This document shows, piece by piece, positions 24,253 to 30,766 of a DNA stretch of 36,146 nucleotides. The notes under the pieces are model-generated. The model saw only the letters and a program-made list of their open reading frames with translations, was not told the origin of the DNA and did not search any database. A program made the position numbers and the translations under genes. The stretch is from contig SXND01000183.1 of NCBI GenBank assembly GCA_005777235.1, positions 1 through 36,146 of the forward strand, written 5' to 3'. Source of the DNA: Pseudomonadota bacterium. GTDB lineage: Bacteria > Tectomicrobia > Entotheonellia > Entotheonellales > Entotheonellaceae. Each line of letters opens with the position of its first letter. Positions within the stretch are counted from its first letter, which is position 1.

Positions 24253-25052
24253 AGCCGCTCCCCATGATGCTCCTCTTGCAGCTCCTGGCCTTCTGGCCCG
24301 TGTGGCCGTGGTATGTGGCACGCATGTTTGATGGCTCGGATGAACCGCTGGGCGTCCTGGCCTTGGGGACGGTGCTGATCGTGCTCACCACCCGACACCC
24401 CGTGACCATCGGTCAGGCGCGCCCCCCGCTGTGGCCGCTCGTGAGCACCGTGGGCTATGTGCTGAGTTATCCGTTCCTCCCACCGTTGCTACGCGCTGCG
24501 GTAGCGCTACTGGCGCTCGGTTGCACCCTCAGTGTCTATCGCTTCGGCACCATCTACCACGTGGGGCTGTGCGGCTTGCTCCTCTTATCGCTGCCGCTGG
24601 TGGCGTCTTTACAATTTTACGCGGGCTATCCGTTACGCCTACTGACTGGAGCCCTCGCCGTGCTGCTGCTGCGGCTTGGCGGCTTGGCGGTGTCCCAGGA
24701 AGGCACGGCACTGCACTGGGCGGGAACCGTCGTGAGCGTGGATGCGCCGTGCAGTGGTATACATATGCTCTGGACTGGGCTGTATCTTACCCTGACACTG
24801 GCCTGTGTCTATCGCCTCAGTCCCTGGCAGACCTGGCACGCGTTGGGTGTCGCCGTGGTGGCCCTGGTGCTGGGCAATGGGCTGCGCACGGCGGCCCTGT
24901 TCTATCCGGAAGCCGGGATCGTGGTGGTGCCGCCGTGGGTCCATGACGGCGTCGGGGTGGTGACGTTTCTGGCCATGGCCATGGGCCTGGTATACTACCT
25001 CCAGTCGCTCTCCAACCGCTGGCGGACCGCGCCGCAGGAGGTGCGGGTATGA
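24249..25052 (+). CDS. exosortase (PEP-CTERM sorting transpeptidase)
   Basis: The 267-residue, multi-helix membrane protein carries the exosortase/archaeosortase catalytic triad: C168 in DAPCSGIHML, R213 in LGNGLRTAALFY and H232 in PPWVHDGVGV. Exosortases cleave PEP-CTERM-type tails at the cytoplasmic membrane and pass the protein on for surface attachment or release. It overlaps the VIT protein gene (ATGA, 24249-24252) and the next gene (25049-25052). This tight coupling suggests a dedicated one-substrate enzyme rather than the housekeeping EpsH type. No EPS cluster is nearby. The XrtN/XrtK systems paired with VIT proteins are the closest known analogues; subfamily assignment needs a profile search. 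Confidence 0.9.
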   Translation: MKPLPMMLLLQLLAFWPVWPWYVARMFDGSDEPLGVLALGTVLIVLTTRHPVTIGQARPPLWPLVSTVGYVLSYPFLPPLLRAAVALLALGCTLSVYRFGTIYHVGLCGLLLLSLPLVASLQFYAGYPLRLLTGALAVLLLRLGGLAVSQEGTALHWAGTVVSVDAPCSGIHMLWTGLYLTLTLACVYRLSPWQTWHALGVAVVALVLGNGLRTAALFYPEAGIVVVPPWVHDGVGVVTFLAMAMGLVYYLQSLSNRWRTAPQEVRV

Positions 25053-25552
25053 CCTGGCTCGCCCTCCTGATTTGCACGTTAGCGGCGCTCATGCCCTGGC
25101 TGGTGCCGCCGTTGCCGCGTCCACTGGAGGCGGGGCCGTTTCCTGGCTGGCCGACGCAACTGGACGGGCGGACGCTGCGGGCCTTGCCGCTCTCGGAGCG
25201 CGAACAACGTGTGCACGCCGGTTTTCCCGGCCATATCGCCCGCTTTACGGACGGCACCCACGAGTTCATCCTGCGCTGGGTGGCGACCGGGACGCGCACG
25301 CTGCATCCGGCTGCCACGTGTTTGCAAGCGGTGGGCTATACGGTACACACGCTGCCCGGTTGGGTGGACGCCACGAGCCGGCCGTGGGGCTGTTGGCGCG
25401 CCACACGGGGTCAAGACCAGCTCCGGGTGTGTGAACAGATCAGCGATCCAGCCGGTCAAACGTGGACAGACGTCTCGGCCTGGTATTGGGCCGCGCTGTT
25501 CGGCACCACGTCCGGGCCGTGGTGGGCCGTGACACGCGCCGAGCCGCTGTAG
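25049..25552 (+). CDS. small exported exosortase-associated protein
   Basis: This 167-residue protein begins with one hydrophobic segment (about 2-22), signal peptide or anchor, followed by a soluble domain that contains LHPAATCLQAVGYTV (Cys about 91), WGCWRA and VCEQISD. The position after the exosortase and the Cys/His-rich middle recall the EpsI-like partners encoded with many exosortases, but the match is only structural in feel. The 4-bp overlap with the exosortase shows co-translation. I do not assign a reaction. It ends with TAG. Confidence 0.7.
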   Translation: MTWLALLICTLAALMPWLVPPLPRPLEAGPFPGWPTQLDGRTLRALPLSEREQRVHAGFPGHIARFTDGTHEFILRWVATGTRTLHPAATCLQAVGYTVHTLPGWVDATSRPWGCWRATRGQDQLRVCEQISDPAGQTWTDVSAWYWAALFGTTSGPWWAVTRAEPL

Positions 25553-25607
25553 CGCTTGGCCTGTCTCAGGCAATAAGGAATGTCCTATCAAAACATACAC
25601 TGGCCGT

Positions 25608-26801
25608 TTGGCCTTTGCCCTGCACACCCCTGGTTTCCCCATGCTCTGGGGGGCCACCCTGTGCAGTCAGGTCGGCACGGGCATGCAGACCGTGCTGCTC
25701 GGCTGGCTCGTGCTGGCCATGACCGATTCCAATACCATGGTGGGCCTGCTCTTTGCCATCCGCTCGGCGCCGAATTTGTTGGTGGGCTTTATGGCCGGAG
25801 CGCTCACCGACCGCTTCGACCGCCGTATGCTGATGCGCCTGACCACGTGTGGCATGGCCCTGGTGCCGTGGTTCATGGCGTGGTGTGCCTGGCAAGGGAC
25901 GTTAGCGCTGTGGATGCTGTTAGGCTGTACGGCGCTCCTCGGGCTGCTACAGGCCTTTGAGGCGACGGCCCGGCAGGCGTACACCTTTGATGTGGTGGGA
26001 GCACGTGAAGCCACGCAGGGTCTGGCGCTGCTCTTTCTGGCGCAACGCTTGGGCGGGGTGTTTGGCTCCTTGCTGGCGGGCGCCACGCTGGCGTGGTGGG
26101 GTGCGAGCCTGTCGTTTCTCACCATGGGCCTGACCTATGGCGGTGGGGCCGTGGCCATCTGGACCTTGCGCCAGCGCGGCAGCGCCGCGCCGCAGGTACA
26201 GGAGTCGATGTGGGACAATGTCCTGGCGTATGGCCGTGAACTGCGCGCCAATCGTGTCATGCAGAGTCTGATCCTGTCCACTGCCGGCACCGAGTTGTTT
26301 GGCTTTTCGTACCAGGTGCTGTTACCGACGTTGGCCCGCGATGTCCTGCACAGTGGCGCGGCAGGGCTCGGGCTGCTCACGGCGGGGCGTTTTCTCGGTG
26401 GTGTGCTGGGCAGTGCGGTCCTGACTGCGGTGCAGTCCACGCGTCACCAGGGCAGGATGTTGCTCGTCACCCTGACGCTGTTTGGGATTGGCCTGGTCAG
26501 TCTCGCCGAGGTGACGTATTTCTGGCTCACGCTCGGCGGGGTGATGTTCGTCAGTATGATGGCGGCCGCGGCGGATATTCTGCATATGGCGCTGCTGCAA
26601 CACAGTGTGGCGAATGAGCAGCGTGGCCGTGCCATGGGCGCCTGGGTCGTCGGCACCGGCACGGCCCCGTTGGGTCATCTGGCCACCGGCGCCCTCGCTG
26701 GCCTGATGGGCGCGTCGCTGGCGTTGTTGCTTAACGGGGCGGCGCTGCTGGCGTTGGCGGGGACGTTAGCGCTCGCCTTGCCGCGTCTGCGGCGCCTGTG
26801 A
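25608..26801 (+). CDS. MFS transporter, second MFS_3-type copy
   Basis: A 12-helix transporter of about 397 residues, related in layout to the one at 18415 (motif GALTDRFDRRMLMRL in loop 2-3). The start is unclear. TTG at 25608 gives MAFALHTPGFPMLWG, the usual beginning for this group, but has no ribosome site. An ATG at 25580 with AAGGA upstream is in a different frame, so a small frameshift near 25585-25605 is possible. It lies 55 bp after the exosortase-associated gene and could be the last gene of that transcript. Substrate unknown. Confidence 0.82.
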   Translation: MAFALHTPGFPMLWGATLCSQVGTGMQTVLLGWLVLAMTDSNTMVGLLFAIRSAPNLLVGFMAGALTDRFDRRMLMRLTTCGMALVPWFMAWCAWQGTLALWMLLGCTALLGLLQAFEATARQAYTFDVVGAREATQGLALLFLAQRLGGVFGSLLAGATLAWWGASLSFLTMGLTYGGGAVAIWTLRQRGSAAPQVQESMWDNVLAYGRELRANRVMQSLILSTAGTELFGFSYQVLLPTLARDVLHSGAAGLGLLTAGRFLGGVLGSAVLTAVQSTRHQGRMLLVTLTLFGIGLVSLAEVTYFWLTLGGVMFVSMMAAAADILHMALLQHSVANEQRGRAMGAWVVGTGTAPLGHLATGALAGLMGASLALLLNGAALLALAGTLALALPRLRRL

Positions 26802-26875
26802 CGGCGCGGCGGACAGGTGCGGCTAGCGGACGAGATGTCTCTTTCATCAATACACCACCAGTGCTCCAGCGTTTT

Positions 26876-26938
26876 CCCTGGGAGCGCCACGCGCCAGCGT
26901 GGCTGCCGGAGCCGGGCTGGAGCCCGGCGTTCCCAGGG
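26876..26938. repeat. 63-bp structured repeat, copy A
   Basis: The ends CCCTGGGAGCGCC and GGCGTTCCCAGGG are inverted (one mismatch). Inside are two hairpins, CCACGC/GCGTGG and GCCGGGC/GCCCGGC, giving a cloverleaf-like fold. A second copy, 61 of 62 bp identical, lies inverted at 29072-29133. The outer bases also match the element at 11808. Confidence 0.85.
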
Positions 26939-27110
26939 GGGACTGGCGCAGGACTGACGACATGGCCATCGAGGCCGCACGTTTTGCCGCGCCACGTGCT
27001 GGTAAACATGCTAGACTTTGTGGACGGACTGAAGGCACTCTCTCGGGAGCAACGGTTGGGTCTATGGTCGGTGCCACCATACTTTTTTACGCAGTTCAAC
27101 GGCACATTGA

Positions 27111-27137
27111 GGGCGCACTGCCTTGGGCAGTGCGCCC
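27111..27137. repeat. 12-bp perfect hairpin upstream of the dynamin-like gene
   Basis: GGGCGCACTGCC (27111-27122) pairs with GGCAGTGCGCCC (27126-27137) across TTG. No T-run follows, so it is not a simple terminator. It ends 75 bp before the ATG, where it could act on the leader or as an operator. Confidence 0.7.
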
Positions 27138-27212
27138 GGCACTCGTCAGGGTGCTACTGGTTTGCGGGTGCTGTGGCCCGGGTATCCATTATTATGTAGC
27201 AAAAGGGATGTT

Positions 27213-28718
27213 ATGGCTCAACCCACCACCCAGCTTGAAAAGCGCCTGGCCAGCCTCGAAGCCCATCTGGCGCAGGAAAATCCGATTCTGTTACGCGCCG
27301 TCAAAAGTTTCCGCGATCTCGACGTGGTGGCCCGCCGCCTGGGGTTTTTCGGCCCGGAAGAATCGTATGCCACGCGCGTGCCCTGGTGGCCCCTGGTGGC
27401 GATCTTGGGCACCTATTCGGCCGGCAAGTCAACGTTTATCAACAGCTATCTCGGCTATAAACTGCAGCTGACCGGCAATCAGGCCGTTGATGACAAGTTT
27501 AGTGTCGTGTGCTTTGGCAGCGAAGACGGCGTGCGCACCTTGCCGGGCCTGGCCCTCGACGCCGACCCGCGTTTTCCCTTTTACCAAATTAGCCGGGCCA
27601 TTGAAGAGACCGCACCCGGCGAGGGACGACGCATTGATGCCTATTTACAGCTCAAAACCTGTCCCAGCGAGGGCGTGCGCGGGAAAATCATGATCGATTC
27701 CCCCGGCTTTGACGCCGATGCGCAACGCACCGCTACCCTGCGCATTACCAACTATATTATTGATTTATCTGATCTGGTGCTGGTGTTTTTTGACGCCCGC
27801 CATCCTGAAGCCGGCACCATGCACGATACCCTGGGCCACCTGGTGGCACAGAGCGTGGTGCGCCCGGACTCCAATAAGTTTCTGTACATCCTCAATCAAA
27901 TTGACGCCACCGCTAAAGAGGATAATCCCGAAGACGTCGTGGCCTCCTGGCAGCGCGCCCTGGCGCAGGCCGGACTGACCGCGGGACGCTTTTATCGTAT
28001 CTACAACAAAGAGGCGTCCATCCCCATTGACGACGACGCGCTGCGCGCCCGCTTTGAAGCCAAACGTGATGAGGACATGGCGGAGATCTACGCCCGTATG
28101 CAGCAGGTCGAGGTCGATCGGGCCTACCGCATCATCGCCGTCCTGGAGCAGATGGCGCACGATATTACGACGAAGGTTGTCCCCAAGCTGCAAGCCCTGC
28201 TGGAGCAATGGCGGCAGCGCGTGCTGTGGAGTGATGGCCTGCTCTTTGGCGCGATCCTGCTGGGGGGCCTGGTCTGGACGCTGATGACGGGCCAGTGGGA
28301 GGGTTTTACCTTTACGCACACCTTTTGGGCCGCCCTGTTGAACGAACCGGTATGGCGCTGGGTGGCGCTCGGGGTGGCTGGATTCCTGGGCCTCTATGCC
28401 CATGTGACCATACGCAAGTGGTCGGCACGCTCGGTGATCGCCAGGCTGCGGCGCGACACCACCGATTTGCGGGAGCAGGATCTGCTGGAGAATTTCATCG
28501 CGGCGTTTCGCAAAAATACCTCCCTGTGGCATAGCATCTTTCGCAAGCACCCCGTCGGCTGGGGCAAGCGGGCCCAGCAGCGCTTGAAGACGGTGTTGAT
28601 GGACGCCAACCTCTATGTGCAGGATCTGAACGACAAATTTACCAATCCCTCCGGTAAAGGCATGCCAGTGGCCACCCCGGCGCTGACACCCGCCACCCCG
28701 GCCAAGGTAGAGGCCTAA
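27213..28718 (+). CDS. dynamin-like GTPase with two C-terminal membrane segments
   Basis: The 501-residue product has a dynamin-type GTPase domain: G1 LGTYSAGKST (65-74), G3 DSPG (162-165) and G4 LNQID (227-231), with an N-terminal helical lead (1-55). After a helical stalk come two membrane segments (about 343-365 and 380-400) and a charged C-terminal tail. Bacterial dynamin-like proteins remodel or fuse membranes, and several act in anti-phage defence. ATG 27213 has AAAGGG 5 nt upstream. Winged-helix, membrane and CHAT/NB-ARC genes follow on the same strand. Part of its 3' end is duplicated at 33147-33370. Confidence 0.88.
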   Translation: MAQPTTQLEKRLASLEAHLAQENPILLRAVKSFRDLDVVARRLGFFGPEESYATRVPWWPLVAILGTYSAGKSTFINSYLGYKLQLTGNQAVDDKFSVVCFGSEDGVRTLPGLALDADPRFPFYQISRAIEETAPGEGRRIDAYLQLKTCPSEGVRGKIMIDSPGFDADAQRTATLRITNYIIDLSDLVLVFFDARHPEAGTMHDTLGHLVAQSVVRPDSNKFLYILNQIDATAKEDNPEDVVASWQRALAQAGLTAGRFYRIYNKEASIPIDDDALRARFEAKRDEDMAEIYARMQQVEVDRAYRIIAVLEQMAHDITTKVVPKLQALLEQWRQRVLWSDGLLFGAILLGGLVWTLMTGQWEGFTFTHTFWAALLNEPVWRWVALGVAGFLGLYAHVTIRKWSARSVIARLRRDTTDLREQDLLENFIAAFRKNTSLWHSIFRKHPVGWGKRAQQRLKTVLMDANLYVQDLNDKFTNPSGKGMPVATPALTPATPAKVEA

Positions 28719-28735
28719 GGCGTGGGAGACATGTG

Positions 28736-28987
28736 ATGCCGATCAACAAGAAAATCCAGTTAACCGAGGCTGAGCGTAAAGTGCTGCGGACTCTGGCGCG
28801 TGGCGGGGCGATGAGTCCGAGCCTGGTGACCGTGGAAACCTGGGGCCTGCCGGGGGAGACGCTAAAGTTACTCAAGGAGCTGGCGGATGTTGGGCTCGTC
28901 TTATTGCGCGCTGATCCGACCAGCGCGGATGGCAAACTGGTGGCGCTTTCCGCCCAGGCCCGCGATCTCCTGGCCCAGGAGGCGTAG
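28736..28987 (+). CDS. small winged-helix-like protein
   Basis: The 83-residue product reads like a single winged helix of the MarR/ArsR type: LTEAERKVLRTLARGGAMSPSLV, a middle helix ETLKLLKELADVGLV and a wing before VALSAQARDLL. It starts 17 bp after the dynamin gene with GGGAG 7 nt upstream (a GTG one codon earlier is also possible). It may regulate the cassette or be a structural module. No family name is assigned. Confidence 0.7.
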   Translation: MPINKKIQLTEAERKVLRTLARGGAMSPSLVTVETWGLPGETLKLLKELADVGLVLLRADPTSADGKLVALSAQARDLLAQEA

Positions 28988-29071
28988 GGCCTCTCCCTCC
29001 CCGGGAGCGGCGACTGGCGGGTCGCTCTACGGCCTTACTGCCTTAACCGAGCTGTTGTGCCAGTTGCTGCC

Positions 29072-29133
29072 CCCTGGGATCGCCGGGCTCCAGCCCGGCT
29101 CCGGCAGCCACGCTGGCGCGTGGCGCTCCCAGG
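29072..29133. repeat. 62-bp structured repeat, copy B (inverted to copy A)
   Basis: The reverse complement equals 26877-26938 except for one base. Together the two copies bracket the dynamin-like and winged-helix genes as an inverted pair about 2.1 kb apart. Confidence 0.85.
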
Positions 29134-29187
29134 ATACTTCTCACATGAGCTCGGTTGAGGCACTACGCAGTAATAAGGAAGACGTGC

Positions 29188-29994
29188 ATGGGAGCGTCCC
29201 TGTGGCCCTGGATCACATGCGGGGCCCCCTACGCCATGGTCCTGCTCCTGGGGATCGCCGTGGGCCTGGCGGAACTCGCGGCGACCTTCCCGACCTATCC
29301 CAGCGAAGCGTTGCGCACGCGCTGGGCCAAACTCCTCCTTGGCGTCAATGCCTGTTCCGCCCTGTTGGCCTTCTGGATGGCCCACACCTATGCCCCTGAG
29401 GCCAATGTGCCGCTGCTGGTGCTTGGCGTTGGCGTCGGTTTTCAGGCCCTCATCCGCAGTCGCTTCACCCTGGCCAAACAGATTGGCGGTTCCGGTCAGA
29501 ATGTCGAAATCAATCTGGGCTGGCTCTATGATCAGTTTCAGGCCTTGTGTAAGACGCAGATCGACCTGGAACTCATGCAGGGGCGCCAGAGCGCCGTCAC
29601 GGGCTTGCTGGCACGTTATCCAACGCTCCAGGCGCTGCACGGCATGGCCGTCTACGCCATTATGGCGCGTAGCACGCTGACGGCCCAGGAGCGCGAGGCC
29701 CACCGTGTGGCGCTCGATACCCTGTTCACCTCCAACACGCCGTCTGAGCTGGCGCGCGCTCTCATGGCGCTGCGTATCCTGGAACACGGTGGGCAAGCCT
29801 ATGTCGATCTGCTGCTGCGCCAAGCGCTCCCCAGCACGCCCACCCCAGAGAGCCTGGTGGCGCAGCTCGTCACACACTACTCTCTGCTGGAGCTGGTGCA
29901 GCTGGCGCAACGTCTGACGACCCCGGAAGCCCACGCCTGGGTGGCGCAGGTGGCGCAGCCCACGCCCGATGCGCGGAAGCCGACCGCACAGTGA
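29188..29994 (+). CDS. two-TM membrane protein of unknown function
   Basis: The 268-residue product has two hydrophobic helices near the start (about 8-30 and 48-68), then a cytosolic, largely helical domain without recognisable motif. The ATG at 29188 has AAGGAAG 6 nt upstream. It sits between the winged-helix and CHAT genes and is joined to the latter by a tiny overlapping frame, so it probably works with the CHAT/NB-ARC products, possibly as membrane anchor or effector. I do not recognise the family. Confidence 0.75.
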   Translation: MGASLWPWITCGAPYAMVLLLGIAVGLAELAATFPTYPSEALRTRWAKLLLGVNACSALLAFWMAHTYAPEANVPLLVLGVGVGFQALIRSRFTLAKQIGGSGQNVEINLGWLYDQFQALCKTQIDLELMQGRQSAVTGLLARYPTLQALHGMAVYAIMARSTLTAQEREAHRVALDTLFTSNTPSELARALMALRILEHGGQAYVDLLLRQALPSTPTPESLVAQLVTHYSLLELVQLAQRLTTPEAHAWVAQVAQPTPDARKPTAQ

Positions 29995-30065
29995 CCATCG
30001 CCCAGATGCTGGTACGCCAGGTCAGCGCCGACGTCCTACAACAGGAGCTGTGCCGCACCCCATGA
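29991..30065 (+). CDS. 24-codon frame bridging two genes
   Basis: A GTG at 29991 overlaps the stop of the two-TM gene (GTGA), and the frame ends at 30063-30065, overlapping the CHAT ATG (ATGA). An AGGAG for the CHAT gene lies in its last third. It reads VTIAQMLVRQVSADVLQQEL and ends RTP. It may be a coupling device rather than a functional peptide. Confidence 0.35.
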   Translation: MTIAQMLVRQVSADVLQQELCRTP

Positions 30066-30766
30066 ACCCTTCGCCGTCACCGTGCATCCTGGTCATTACC
30101 AGCCGTCCCCTGGTGCAGCGTGATCTTGCACGCCGCAACGGCGCCCTGGTGCCGGTGTATGAGGCCATCCCGCTCGCCCCCATACGCCAGGTGCGGCGCG
30201 ACTTAGAGCGGGCCTTACAGGAGTCCGGGGCGCCGGTGATGGTGCACTACCTGCCGCACGCCACGCCGTTGGCGGTGTAGCGCGCCCTGCTGCAGCCCTA
30301 CGATGTGGTGCACTTTGTTGGGCACGGCGACGAGAACGGCAACCTGCTGCTGGAGCAGGACGGCGCCGTAGCGGATGCCCTGTCCAGCGCGCGCGCGGTC
30401 CAGATGCTGCACGGCAGTCAGGCGCAACTGGTGCTGCTCTCCGCCTGCTACTCCGGGCACGCAGCCGAGGCCTTACGGACGGCGGGCCTGGCCAATGTGG
30501 TGGCGGTGGATGAGCAGTGGCCCATGGCAGACCGCGCCGCGGCCTTGTTCAATCAGTTGTTCTATGGCGCCCTGGGACGCGGTGCCACGCTGTCAGCGGC
30601 TTTTGCGGCGGGGGTCGAGGCGGTGCGGGTGGATAACGAGGTGGGCGATCATCGGCCACCCGAGGATCCAGAGACCGGGGTGGCACTGCCGCCGTGGTCG
30701 TCACGCTTCCACTCCTGGCTGGGACACGACGTGCCGCTGCTGCTGCAGGCCGGGCCAGCCGCCTAG
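30062..30766 (+). pseudogene. CHAT-domain (caspase-like) protease, interrupted by an amber codon
   Basis: The frame encodes a CHAT domain. It begins MNPSPSPCILVITSRPLV, and has the putative catalytic His in HFVGHG (H88) and Cys in LLSACYSG (C129), then the usual RAAALFNQLFYGALGRG and PPWSSRF. Codon 73 (30278-30280) is TAG, ahead of both catalytic residues, and no ribosome site allows an obvious restart. The frame ends with a second TAG (30764-30766) directly abutting the GTG of the NB-ARC gene, which is in the same phase. Relatives have CHAT, NB-ARC and TPR in one chain, so this looks like a split and partly disabled fusion. Amber readthrough or a sequencing error are alternatives. Confidence 0.7.

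Larger units (their letters stand above)
26802..27212. other. gap before the dynamin-like gene, mostly repeats
   Basis: No convincing gene. It contains the 63-bp cloverleaf-like repeat at 26876-26938 and the perfect hairpin at 27111-27137. Overlapping open frames here have no ribosome sites and translate the repeat. Confidence 0.6.

Noticed and set aside
26798..27199. Open frame between MFS and dynamin genes
   Set aside because: Much of it is the translated 63-bp repeat, and the rest crosses the hairpin; no ribosome site.
29002..29030. Fifth REP-like palindrome
   Set aside because: The stem is short and broken (CGAC/GTCG plus mismatches); it may be a relic, but support is too weak to list.
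19950..30766. TAG reassigned to an amino acid in this organism
   Set aside because: TAG ends several clearly complete genes in the window, so it functions as a stop; interrupted genes also show other damage or lie at domain boundaries.
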